A stretch of DNA of 64,000 nucleotides from Parundibacterium terreum. GTDB lineage: Bacteria > Pseudomonadota > Gammaproteobacteria > Burkholderiales > Burkholderiaceae_D. Every line of letters begins with the position of its first letter. Within the stretch, counting starts at the first letter, position 1. The DNA lies in the NCBI RefSeq assembly GCF_014636315.1, contig NZ_BMED01000004.1, positions 124,001 to 188,000 of the forward strand. Direction: 5' to 3'. The notes under the pieces were generated by a model. The model saw only the letters and a program-made list of their open reading frames with translations. It was not told the DNA's origin and ran no database searches. The translations under genes and the position numbers were made by a program. Shown here one piece after another: positions 38,222-50,200 of the stretch.

Positions 38222-40267
38222 TTACTGGCCCGTCGCCAGCAGTGCGTTGCCAGCAGTGATATACAGCGTAGTACCGGAAATCGCCAAGCCGACCGGGTTC
38301 CATAAGCCGCCTGGGCCTGCGCCCAATTGCGTGCCGCTATTTGTGCCGGAGCCTAGATACCTGCTCACTGTACCTTGCGGCGTGACCCTGAGAACGGATG
38401 CGACGCTATCGGCAAGGAAGAGATTGCCGCCCGCATCTAATATGATAGCCCCAGCTGCCGGTCCGGGAATCGTGGCAAGGACAGTATCAGTTCCTTGCGG
38501 CGTGACTTTATGCAATGTCGAATTCACCGGCGAAGTAACAACCGTGTACACGGCGCCTTGCGAATCGATAGCGAAATAGTTGCTATTGGTGGTTTGTCCG
38601 TTCAAAGTGAGATAGGGCATGAGTTGGCCGGTGCTGCTTAATTTTAGGACAGCGTTGGCGCCAGTTAAGACGTAGATCGTTCCGCTGCCGTCTACTTCGA
38701 CGTCGTTCAAGACCACGGGGTCAACCGTGCTATACAAGGTTGACACCGCGCCGCTTGGGCTGATCTTCTTGATGGCTTGCTGAGTTTGCACAACTCCCGG
38801 TTGGGGAAAGGTGACGCTATAGTCGATGGCAATGATGTTTCCCGCCGGGTCCATCGCCAGAGAAAACGCGCTGGTGAAGCCAGCCTGTGGCCCGCCTTTG
38901 ACGAAAGTGCTTACCACGCCTGCCGGAGTAATTTTGCGTATCTGGTCTACGTGCGCTTCGTAGAGATTACCGGCTGCGTCAGCGACGATCTTATGCGGTC
39001 CGCGAAATTGTGCGAGCTGGCCAGCGCCATTCTGATCGCCGCTGACGATGTCCGTGCCTGCCAAGGTGCTGACTACGCCCGTAGACGAAATTTTGTCAAT
39101 CGCAGTGAAGTTGCCGAAGACAATATTGCCTGAGGAATCCAGTGTCATGGGCCGTTCCCATAATTTGGTGCTTGGAGGGTAGTAAGGGTTGCCAGAAAAA
39201 TCGTTATTGGCGATCACTGGAAGCGGCATGGTGCTAACCATTTGCCCTTGCGGAGAGATGCGCGAAATACCACTGACGCCATCGACGAGGACGAGATTAC
39301 CGCTCGCTTCCATCATAAGCTGGCTTGGGCAGTGCACAAGATTGGACGTTGGGGCTACGATGCTGCTGACCGTGGCGTTCTTGTCGATCTTGCGTATGGC
39401 GCCGTTGATGCAATCATTGACAAACAGATTGCCCGCGCCGTCGACCATGATATTGGACGGCTGGCCAAACAGCGCGGCGCCGCCTTGACCGTCGGCGTAT
39501 CCGGTCACCCCCGGTTTGCCCGCGAGCGTGCTGACAGCTCCTCCTGGGCTAATCTGCAAGACGAGCGGTTCCTGGAGGTAGGTATTGTTGACCCAGCCGT
39601 CCTGCACGGTGAGATACAGATTACTGCTGGCTTTGTCGAACGTAAGCCCGGAAAAAGTCCCATAACGGAGGTTGTTGGCGACCGTGGTTACGGTGCCCGC
39701 TGAAGTGACCTTGCGGACCTGACCGCAACTATCTATGACGTAAATATCGCCGTTGTTGCCCGCGGCCAGGGAACTGATAGGCCCGAAGCTGACGGTAGCT
39801 CCGCTTCCGTCTTTGCACAAGAGGCCCGATTCAGGATCCCATGGTCCGCCACCCGCGAGCAAGCTAACTTGTCCTGATGGCGTGATTTTGCGGAGGACCA
39901 TACCTTCCACGACGACTGTGTTACCCAGCGAATCAATGGCTACTTTGCCGGCATTACTGAAACGTGCGGCGCCGGCAAGGCCGTCAACGTAGCCTGGGCT
40001 ACCGATATTGCCCGCAACCAGGCTAAGGTGATTTGCCACACCGGACAGGGTTCCGATGACGGGCCCGCCGACACCAGGAGCTGTGCCCCCGCCCGCAGGA
40101 GTGGAACCGCTGCTGCTGGAAGGCGATGCGCCACCCCCGCCGCCGCAAGCGGCCAGCAGTAGGGAAGTACTAACGCAAGCCAACAGAAGTTGGGAGCGGA
40201 TGAAGAAGGTGCGTGCAAAGGGTGCGCGTAAGCTCATGTGCGTGAGGAAAGAATAGGGAATGCACAT
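38222..40267 (-). CDS. NHL-repeat lipoprotein
   Basis: The protein has 681 residues. Its start is uncertain: the ATG at 40267, or one ten codons later that begins MSLRAPFARTFF. The lipobox is LLLAAC followed by GGGGG. A Ser/Pro/Gly linker leads to NHL repeats (for example VADAAGNLYEAHVDQIRKITPAGVVST) and the family C-terminus (LAISGTTLYITAGNALL). It resembles the two other intact members in the window throughout. The inverted repeat end of the RHS-carrying unit begins 82 bases upstream, so its promoter region may have been altered by that insertion. Confidence 0.85.
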   Translation of the reverse strand: MCIPYSFLTHMSLRAPFARTFFIRSQLLLACVSTSLLLAACGGGGGASPSSSSGSTPAGGGTAPGVGGPVIGTLSGVANHLSLVAGNIGSPGYVDGLAGAARFSNAGKVAIDSLGNTVVVEGMVLRKITPSGQVSLLAGGGPWDPESGLLCKDGSGATVSFGPISSLAAGNNGDIYVIDSCGQVRKVTSAGTVTTVANNLRYGTFSGLTFDKASSNLYLTVQDGWVNNTYLQEPLVLQISPGGAVSTLAGKPGVTGYADGQGGAALFGQPSNIMVDGAGNLFVNDCINGAIRKIDKNATVSSIVAPTSNLVHCPSQLMMEASGNLVLVDGVSGISRISPQGQMVSTMPLPVIANNDFSGNPYYPPSTKLWERPMTLDSSGNIVFGNFTAIDKISSTGVVSTLAGTDIVSGDQNGAGQLAQFRGPHKIVADAAGNLYEAHVDQIRKITPAGVVSTFVKGGPQAGFTSAFSLAMDPAGNIIAIDYSVTFPQPGVVQTQQAIKKISPSGAVSTLYSTVDPVVLNDVEVDGSGTIYVLTGANAVLKLSSTGQLMPYLTLNGQTTNSNYFAIDSQGAVYTVVTSPVNSTLHKVTPQGTDTVLATIPGPAAGAIILDAGGNLFLADSVASVLRVTPQGTVSRYLGSGTNSGTQLGAGPGGLWNPVGLAISGTTLYITAGNALLATGQ

Positions 40268-40348
40268 TGTAGCTTAAATGACATGAGTTATTGGCAAGTG
40301 ACGAACGCTTTGTGCCGACAGGCTTTGAACGCAAGAGCGTGGCTGGAG

Positions 40349-40353
40349 AAACT
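40349..40353. repeat. AAACT direct repeat, left flank
   Basis: AAACT immediately precedes the left inverted repeat (40354-40371). The same five bases immediately follow the right inverted repeat at 52638-52642. This is the pattern of a target-site duplication. Confidence 0.7.
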
Positions 40354-40421
40354 CGTAAAGTGCCACAGAAGTTGAGATTTCTGCCACAGAAGCTGAGATT
40401 TTTGCCGCAGAAGTTGAGATT
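40354..40421. repeat. Left end array: three 19-bp repeats at 21-bp period
   Basis: TGCCACAGAAGTTGAGATT at 40361, TGCCACAGAAGCTGAGATT at 40382 and TGCCGCAGAAGTTGAGATT at 40403 are spaced exactly 21 bases apart, two helical turns. The outermost copy is extended to the terminal CGTAAAG. Transposase-binding sites are the likely role. Confidence 0.8.
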
Positions 40422-40469
40422 GGATAGAAAAGGTCAGCCACGGAGGTTGGCCTTTTCTTTTATAAGGAA

Positions 40470-40948
40470 CAAGTGTTCGTTTGCGCGCTGAATTGACCCA
40501 CTCCGTTTGACTCTCCCTCCACTGTCTGGCGAACGCCGCGACCCTGTCGTAAGACCCTTTAAATCCTAAATTGATCAGCTCCTCGCGGAGCTGCTTAAGG
40601 CTGCGCCTCTGCTTGCGGAATTTGGCTGCCTCGGTCTTGAGCCAGCCTGAAAGCTGGAAGGCGTATGCATCGATGGCGCTGGCGGATTGGCGCTCCGCAT
40701 AGACGGGCTCGGTGATTTCCGAGCGCAGGTAGCGCCGGACGGTGTTGCGAGAGATGCCGAGCCTCTTGGCAATTTCCCTGAGCGGGACCTGGTCACGAAG
40801 GTGCCAGTGTCTGATTATTCCTAGTAATGCCACGTCAATCACTCCGATCCCCTACTCATTCTGATGAGTAGGATTGTGTGCTAAACGTGGGTCAATTTTC
40901 GATGCAAATTATGCGGCAAAGTGGGTCAGTTTTCGGTGCAAATCAACA
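40470..40948 (-). mobile_element. istA: IS21-family left end with istA 5' fragment
   Basis: Two copies of a CAAAA(C/T)TGACCCAC-type motif and a terminal TGTTGATTTGCACC lie at 40885-40948, marking the IS21 left end. The leftward frame from 40842 encodes the IstA DNA-binding head: REIAKRLGISRNTVRRYLRSE, then KQRRSLKQLREEL, then YDRVAAFARQWRESQ. After about 120 residues the homology stops, and the frame reads through a hairpin and the end-repeat array instead. The integrase core and istB are missing. The istA start is about 385 bases upstream of the RHS start, reading away from it. Confidence 0.75.
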
Positions 40949-41057
40949 GCTAGCCAACATTGGAGAAACGTCACTCAGGGAATTCAAGCACAACTTTTGT
41001 TTGTAAATTTGGCAAAATGCAAATGAATTGCTGATTTGCAACGTTGCAACAAATATA

Positions 41058-41087
41058 TTGACAATTGTTGATATATCAATTTACATA
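41058..41087 (+). promoter_or_regulatory. Conserved promoter of the second RHS gene
   Basis: TTGACA at 41058-41063 and TACATA at 41082-41087 are 18 bases apart. The surrounding 82 bases match the promoter region of the first RHS gene. The leader to the ATG is about 140 bases, roughly half of that in the paralog. Confidence 0.65.
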
Positions 41088-41228
41088 TTGAAATATTTTA
41101 ATAGAAATGCAATGTTTTGGCATGGCTTTTAAATTCCCGATAACCATATCGGAGACCGTAACTTTATGCCAGATGTGCTACGAACTTTCAGAATTCTGAT
41201 TAACCTCATTTCAATATTAGGGATGGCA

Positions 41229-44200
41229 ATGCGCGAACAATTCAGAAAGCTAATTCAATTTGTTGCCAATATCCCTAAATTTTGGTCTTTACCCACAACA
41301 TACAAACTACCCAGATTAGAGAAGTATCTGGGGTTGACGATAATCGCCTTGCTCGGATTTGGTGTACATTCAAGCAGCAGTGCTGCTAAGGCACCAAATA
41401 ACATTCAATTCCCTATTCTGTCTGATCGAGCACTAAGCTCTGGATCGTTTTATATCCAGGCGACAGCGACTTCCGCGCTTCAGGTTTTCTTTTCAAGCAG
41501 CCCTTCATCTGTCTGTACGCTTTCAAACCAGGAGTATGACCCCGATGCTAATGGTTTGTCGGATGCAATTGTCACACTGGTCGGTCCTGGAACTTGTTCT
41601 ATCACAGCGACTTCCGATGGGGATCTTAACTTTTTTGCACCATCGCCAGTTACTCGATCGTTTGTAGTAACGGGTGCGCTGGCGTCGCAAACAATTAATT
41701 TTGGATCACTAAGCGATCGAATTTTCCCTAGCTCATTTACTGTTGCGGCCACTGCCTCCTCCGGATTAGCGGTTAGTTTTTCGTCGAATACATCGGGGGT
41801 ATGTACAGTATCAGGATCAACCGTTTCGTTAACCGCAGCAGGAACTTGCAGCATTGTTGCAAGCCAAGGCGGCAATGGAAGCTACAGTGCCGCGTCACCC
41901 ATAACTCAGTCTTTTACTGTCACAGCTGCGCCGTTAAACTCGCAAAGTATCAGTTTTGGTGCTATCGGAAATCAAAATTATCCAGGCTCGCTATCCTTAT
42001 CTGCCTCTGCCAGCTCGGGACTTCCTGTTACCTTCACTTCAAATTCATCGAGTGTCTGCACGGTGAGTGGTTCTACTGCGACTTTCGTAGGCGCGGGAAC
42101 TTGTAGCATCACGGCTAGCCAATCCGGAAACAGTAGCTATAGCGCAGCGACTCCTGTGACGCAATCATTTCAGATTTCTTCCGTTGGGACGCCAACTCCT
42201 ATCGTCTCTCTAACTTCGCCGACAAATAATATAGTCCTTTCCTCCCCAGGCTCAATAAATTTATCTGCCACCGCCAGTGAACAGGGAGGAAGTATTAACA
42301 GGGTTGAATTTTACAGCGGCTCCAGTTTTATCGGGACTGGGGTATTGGGGGGCGGGGTTTATAGTTTTAATTGGTTGAATATTCCATCTGGAATATATTC
42401 AGTAACTGCGAAGGCTATCGATTCTATTGGCGGTTCCGCAACCACTGCACCAGTCACGGTAACGGTGAGTGCATCGGCACCTACATTTAGCGTGACCAGA
42501 AATCCTTATCCATTAGTGGCTGGCAAAAGTTACACCGTCACCGTAGCGACAACCAATGCGACCAGTCTTTCCTACATCTGCACAGCAAGCGGCACTGGTT
42601 TTTCCGGAACAGCAAGCTCACCGGTAAACAATACTTCAACCGGAACAGCTGATCCATTGTGGGTTGGATATCCTTCTGCTTGCGCCTGGACGGTTATTGG
42701 GCCCGGGGGGACGACTACATACAATGAGACATTAACGACAGTTTTAGGGGTGGACAATTCCCAATTTGTTTCTCAAGTTGTACCGACAACAATGGTAGCC
42801 AAACAGGTCTACGATGTGTCTGTGACTATGTTGAATACGGGAACAACTACTTGGACTGCAGGTGATCAATACAAACTTGGAGCTTCGAATCCGCAAGACA
42901 ATCGATACTGGAACACAAGTAGCCGTGCAACTCTTTCCGGCCCAGTTCCGCCGGGACAGCAAGGTGAGTTCAAATTTCAAGTCATTGCACCCACAGCACC
43001 GCGGACATACAATTTTCAGTGGCGGATGGTACAAGAGGGGGTAGCCTGGTTCGGTCCAACTTCTACTAACGTACCGGTTAATGTGACTGCTGCGCCGCCA
43101 GTCGGTGCCGCTTGTCTTGCGCAGACACCAAGTAGCGGCAGTTATACAGGACAGATTAGTGGCGGAGCCGTAGCAGGTGATAATGTCTTAGGATACTCAA
43201 CGAGTTCCTCGGTGAGTATGGCAATCGTGCATGCGGGCCTGGTTCAACCGGGCGTACCCGCAAATATTATCATCACGCCACTTGATACCGTATCCGCGTT
43301 TAATGGGACGACAGCCAACGGTATAACTTCTGTAGCGTCTGGATTAGGCTGCGGGATGCGATTGTCAATTGCGCCGATTTCTATCTCGCCACCAACCGCA
43401 ACCTTAAGCGCGAGCCCTTCTAATGTAAGAGTTCCAACAGGAGGTGCTGGCACTATAAACTTTACCGGTAGCGGAGTGGATGTCGATGGAAAAATTGTCA
43501 GACTTGAGATTTTTCAGGATGCAGGCAACGGTACCTATCAAAGTAAGGCAATACAACTTGGGGCCACTAGCAGCACGTCTTTGTCCATTAATTATACCGC
43601 TTCGCTTCCTGCTGGTACTTACCGCTACAAGCTGAGAAGTACGGATGATGGGCAGAATGAGACGGACACGACTCCTGTCATAGTCAATATAACAGATAGT
43701 GCACTTCTAGGAACTGTTAGTGGAGTGCGGACTAATGCCATCGGCAACCCTGAGTTAGTCGGTTGGACCTGTCAAGACGGCATCAGTCAGGGTTTGGTTT
43801 ATAGCGTGTATCTTGATTCTCCACCTGCGTTGGGCGGCACGCTACTGACGTCCGGCATTGCGAATATTGCTACTGAATTAGATAACGCTACAGTGCAAGC
43901 GCAATGCCATACGCCGGGAGCAGGTCATCATTTTGTGGTGGATCTGAGCAGCTATACCGGTGCCAATGTTGGTAAATCAATTTACGTGCAAGCACAAACA
44001 GGTAATGGCGGAACAATTATCCTTCCCTGCGCCGACAACAACTGCACGATGCCAGGTAGCTTGCGCATTGCATTGACGACTCCAGCGAATGGTGACCGCT
44101 ACACGGCACCGGCAACTGTATTTGCCCGCGCAGTATTAAGTAACGGGACAGGCCCTTACGATGAAATCGCTTTCAACATTAATGGAGTGTGGATTCCAGG

Positions 44201-47200
44201 GCAGGCAGATACTGCGGCGGGGGCTTATTTCGCCAGCCTAGCCAATCTGCAAAGCAGCTCTACGCCATATATCGTCTATGCCAAAGTTCGCCAAGGTAGC
44301 ACGACCATTTATTCGGTTCAAAATCAAATATATGTCGATTCTAGCTCCGGCGTAAGTTTATCCCTCACCGCGCCCAGCAACGGAACAACGTTGAGCATGG
44401 CAACGCCTATCTTGTTGTCGGCGACATCCTCTTTACAGTCTGGATCTTCAATAACCTTAGCAAGTGTTAAGTTTTACGCGAATGGTACTCAAATTGCGAC
44501 CGGCACAAATAGCAATGGAATTTGGAGTGCGCAATGGATCGCCGCTCAATCTGGGAATACGGCAATTATTGCCAAGGCCTTTGACGGAAGCGGTGTCCAA
44601 CTTGCCCAGTCAGGAGTGTCGACTATCACAATAAGTGCTGGTACTGGACCGAGCTCTTCAACGCCTTTACCAGTTTCAATTACTCCACCACACCTTGGCA
44701 ACCCTGATGCTGGAACGTTGGCAGGGACTCTGAGCGTCGACAATGATGGCGCAAGTACCTTTAGCTTGCCTTTGGTCGTGCCCTCTGGTCCTGGGGGAAT
44801 GATGCCAACGTTATCGCTCAACTATTCTAGCCAAGCTAGTAACGGCATGGTTGGGCTAGGTTGGACCTTGGGCGGCCTCTCTACGATTCACCGTTGTGCC
44901 AAGACAATTGCACAAGATGGAGTGCCGGGGCGTATTAACTTTACTAATTCGGATCGTCTCTGTCTAGACGGCCAGCGTCTTGTACGAGTTGATGGCACTG
45001 CTCCGGCGGCGAATACAACTCAGTACGATGACTATTACTGGGCTACCACTGCTGAATTTCGTACAGAACAAGAGAGCTTTACTCGTATAACCAGAACATC
45101 TATCGGTTTTACTGCGGAATTTAAAGACGGGAAAACCCATTATTACGGTAACACATCGAACAGCGTAATTCTTGCAAGTGGACGCCCCGGATCTGATGTA
45201 CTTCTGTGGGCGTTAGGCAACATATCAGACAGGTCGGGTAATTTCATTACCGTGGAATATAATCAGGATGCGACTACCGGAGAATACACGCCAAAACAAA
45301 TACGTTATGGCGGGTTTTCCGGCTCCATTCGTTCGGATGTTGATTTGGCCGTACGATTTGTGTATGAGGTACGTCCAGATGCACAAATCCAGTATTTCGG
45401 TGGGGCTCGCAACGATTTGCGTACACGCCTGATTAACATACAGACTTACACTGGAACCGCTGTAAATGGCAGCGGTGGTAGCTTAGTACGCGATCATATT
45501 ATTCATTATACGACTAGCGCCACCAGTGGTAGAAGCTTGGTAGATTGGATGCAAGCTTGCTCTATAAATCCAAATACTCAAGTTTCAGAGTGCCTACCAA
45601 AGACTACTTTTGATTGGGGTAAAGGTACTAATCCATCGTGGAAATCTGTACCCTTTGATTCCCAACCATGGCCCACTTTTACTCAGGGTGCCACGCAAAG
45701 ATTTGAGGGAAATCTCGATGGCAGCGGTCGAACATCATTTATTAGTGTTCAAGATCAGGGAAGCTACTTCACAGGAACTTTGCGGATTCGCCTTCCTAAT
45801 GGGCAAATCTTTGATCGGAACATCAATCTCAATTCGACGCCTACGAAGCAATTATTTATTGGCGATTTGGATGGCGACGGTCGAGATGACTTGGTTTTTG
45901 GATTCCCAGGCGTGCCAGGTGGATTGTATTGTCTCTCCGTGCCATTGTCGGACGGAACCGTCGATTTTAACTGCGCACCTCTTCCAAATAATTTGATTGA
46001 TACGATGGTTGATCTGCGCAATGAAAAGCGCATGCACCTCGTCTCTTTCAACCAGTCAGGCTTTACCGATTGCTCATTAGTGAACGGGTCCGTAACATGC
46101 ACTACGAAGCCGGTCAGTGGACAAGTTCCTCCATGGAACCCTAATCCACAGTACATACCTCAACCAATTCCTGTCGATTTGAGCAAACATGATGTGTCTG
46201 ATTTTTATCGACTATATTCTACTGAAGAGCCTGCCTTAGATCCCGCACATCCAAATGTGCCTTTTTGCTCACAAATCAGCGGTCCCTGCGATGTTATTGC
46301 GTACGTCAATAGTTGTATCAACTCGTCAAACGGTTTAGCTTGTAACAATATCACAAGGCTTCGAGCAGACGCAGGTGCAAATGGGCCATTTTTGTCAAAA
46401 ACGGCCATCATAGGTGATGTGAATGGCGACGGGCTTACAGATTTTATCTATAAGACTTACAACAATGGAAGCCAGCGAAGCGTTCCTGTGCCAGCCGGCG
46501 GCTATTCTGTTGGGAATGATTTGAACATGACTACCTTTGTCTGCTTAAGTTCAGAAACAGGGATGGATTGCAAACAAGATACTGGAATAAACGCATACTC
46601 TCTAACCGCATTTGACCCGGAGCGGCTTGCCACGGACGCTAACCGGAGTACGTTAGCTGACTTAACTGGTGATGGCGTAAATCGCCTGTTTTTTACTTAC
46701 AAACCGAATCCGCCTGACGTTGATAGTGCTAAATCGGTGTTGTGCCGCTATACCATCAACGGATTTTCCTGCCAGGAGTTCGCTTACTCTGAGGCGGGCG
46801 GACAGTATGCAAAGTTAGTTTACCTGGATGATAGTGGGATACCCACTTTTATGGCCTTCGATATACGTCGACCTTCAGGTGTGCCCAACAACACGTGGTC
46901 AGCGTCTAATCTTGCTGATTCTCCTGCTGTAGATAAGATCGTCGGCGTAACCAATGGAATCGGTCAAAGAGATGAAGTGGACTATGCACGTGGCGATAGC
47001 CCAGGCGTCTATAGCCGCTTCGTTCAAATCAATGGTGTCGCTCAAAGACCAACCTATCCCCAAGTGTCACGATCACCTGGAGTAATAGTCAAAGAACTTC
47101 GCAGAAGTACAGGAAATGGTAACTGGATTCGTAGCGATTATCACTACGAAGGTGCCTTGAGCGATGCGACTGGCCGTGGCTCATTGGGATTTGGTTTAGT

Positions 47201-50200
47201 GCGAGTTACAGATATTCGCCCAAATGGAAATATAGTAAATACCTCGCTTTTGGCACAAACTTATCCATTTACTGGCATGCTAACTCACAGTACCAGTGTA
47301 TACGGTGGCACTGTCCTTAATGACACGTCAAACACGTTAAGTCAGCAACTCCTCCCTCAATCCAATGGAAGTAGCACCGTCTTAGCCCATGTATCCCATA
47401 CTGATCAACTACATAACGACTTAAATGGCAGCTCTTTAGGCACTACCACCATCGAGAATGCATATACAGATGGATGGGGCAATTTGACCCAACAAACTAC
47501 GACCATGAGCGGGGGCGGTAAAACTTTTAGCACGCAGACGACTACAGCGTTTAATAATATCGTCAGCGACACGTGGTTGATCGGGCTCCCCAATACAGTA
47601 GTAACTACCAAGTCAGATAGCGAAACTGGGAATGCAAGTCGAAATACCAGTTTCACTTATTTCGCTGGAACACCGCTGTTACAAACAGAGACAGTGGAAG
47701 CGAATACTTCTCGGCAGGTAATTACTACGTACGCGCGACATAAAACTGGTTGGGAGACGACGAAGAGCCAATCATGGATTGATCCGAACACACAACAACT
47801 CTCCGGCAGGATTCTCTCAGATACAAGCTATGACTCAAAGGGACGATTTCCTGTGCTTGTAAAAAATGCACTTGGTCAATCTGAGACTCGCAGCTATTAC
47901 GCTGGCACTGGCATTCAGAAAAGCTTGACTGGACCGAACAACCTTACTACGAGTTGGTTAGCCGACGGATTTGGCCGCATTAGTGGTGAGCAGCGCGCTG
48001 ATGGTACTTATGATCTCCTCTACCAGAAGCAATGTAGTAGTGACTGTCCACCTTATGCAACGGTGGCAATAATAAAGGATACATTCGGTGGAGGGGCAAA
48101 TTTTGCTGGGGGTAGTCGTATGCGTGTCCCTCTGATTGTATATAACGATAGTGCTAACCATGTCGTTCGAAACATGACTTGGGGATTTGACGGAAGCCCT
48201 ATCTACAAAGATCAGACCTATGACAGCCAAGGCCAATTAAGCGATAGTTATCAATCTCGCTTTGGCACAGGAAATTCGTATTTGGAGCGGCATCAGGAAT
48301 ATGATGATTTACAACGTATAACCAAAGTGACTACTTTCGATGAAGGTGGACAACCTCAATACACTGCCACCAACTATCAAGGACTAGTAAACGTAGTTAC
48401 CAATCCAAAACTACAACAACGAACTAACACGTTGGACGTATTGGGCAGGGCTGTGCAGGTGGTAGATTCTATGAGTGGAAGCACGAACTTCCGTTATGAA
48501 CCATTCGGTAACTTGAATTACACCAAGGATCCAAATGGCAATGAAATATCTGTTCTCTATGATAATTTAGGCCGTAGAACAGATTTGAACGATCCCGATC
48601 TGGGTCATATCCATTATGACGTGGACCCACTTGGCCGTACTTGGAGGCAGGTTACCCCTAATCAACGAGCTCAAAGTAAAGCGACAACATTTGAATTCGA
48701 TGCACTGGATCGTATGGTTGCTCGTCATGAGAGCGATCTTGAAAGCCGCTGGATTTATGACGCAGCAGCTAAGGGAATTGGCAGTCTGACCGAGGCTTAT
48801 ACCTTCATATTAGGGAGCAGCACTAAAGATTATGATCGGGTGCATACATACGATAGCTTAGGGCGGCCAAGCCTTATTACACAGCTTATTAATGGCTATA
48901 GTTTTACCAATCTTCCGGAGTACGATATTTGGGGGCGACTAATAAGGAACACTTATCAGCGCGCTAGCGATACTGCAAAAGTGTATGACAGTCGATATAA
49001 CGGAACCGGGTATCTGGCGCGAATCGAGCGTGGTGCTCAAGTGTTGTGGCAGGTGTTATCACAAGACGCGGCGCAACGTATTACTTCGGCATTGCTCGGC
49101 AATGGCCTTACTGATTTTCGAGGCTACAACGTTTACAGTGGGCGCCTCGAAAACGGCAGTGTTCAGACAACGACTAATACCACTCGTGTATTAGAGAGTT
49201 ACCACTATGATGCAATAGGAAATGTTACGCAGCGAAGTCAATACTGGGATAACGGAGGCTTTGATGAGAGCTTTAGCTATGATGGCCTTAATCGCTTGTC
49301 TACTAGTCAGGTTGGTAGTAAGCCGTTGCTGAATTTTAATTATGACGCTGCGGGAAATTTAAAAACCAAGACTGACCTAGGTACCTATACCTATCCAAGC
49401 CAAGGCAGCGGATCAGCTCTTCCGCATGCGGTATCTAGCATTAGTGGGATCCCGGGAACATTTTCGTACGATAGCAACGGAAATCTTCTGAGCGGAGCGA
49501 GTCGAACGGCGACTTGGACCAGTTTTGACATGCCACTCCAGATCAATCGGAATGGTAACTCCGAAAGCTTTGTATATGGCCCCGAGCATCAGCGCACTCG
49601 CCAGAACCGAGGCGACGGCAGCACATTAGTCTACGCCGGTGCTCAAGAGGTTGAAACTAAAACTGGTATTACGACAATTAAGACATATTGGCCCTTTGGT
49701 CTAGGCGTTGAGATTGACCGCGGAGCTTCTGCGACTGAGTTTGATTGGTTTCATAAAGACAGGCTTGGCAGTCCTATAGCGATTAGTGCAGCAGACGGTA
49801 CTTTGTCGGAGAAGCTGGCGTATGACGCATGGGGACGCCGGCGCACTTTAGACGGTAGTGGACCATTAGATATCACTGCGCCACATGTCGACAATAAAGG
49901 CTTTACTGGTCATGAAATGCTAGATCAGGTCGAATTGGTGCATATGAACGGCCGCGTATACGACCCAATTGTTGGCAGATTTGTGTCTGGAGATCCATTT
50001 ATACAAGATGCAACAAACGGCCAGAACTATAATCGATACAGTTATGTTCTCAATAACCCTACAAATCTGACGGACCCGACGGGATTCTGGGATGAACCTC
50101 CCGAGGACTGGCTTCAGCAGGATGGCTGGAGAAAAACCATATACATGTCCGATAAGAGATATCAGGAGGCACTTGATCGCGAAAAAAAATCTGGCGATGA

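Noticed and set aside
40361..40421. Three short repeats as a CRISPR array
   Set aside because: The spacing between copies is only two bases, so there are no spacers, and no cas genes are near. They are transposon-end repeats instead.
41166..41228. Upstream ATG of the second RHS gene
   Set aside because: The paralog's start and its upstream sequence align with the ATG at 41229, and the 21 extra residues have no counterpart.
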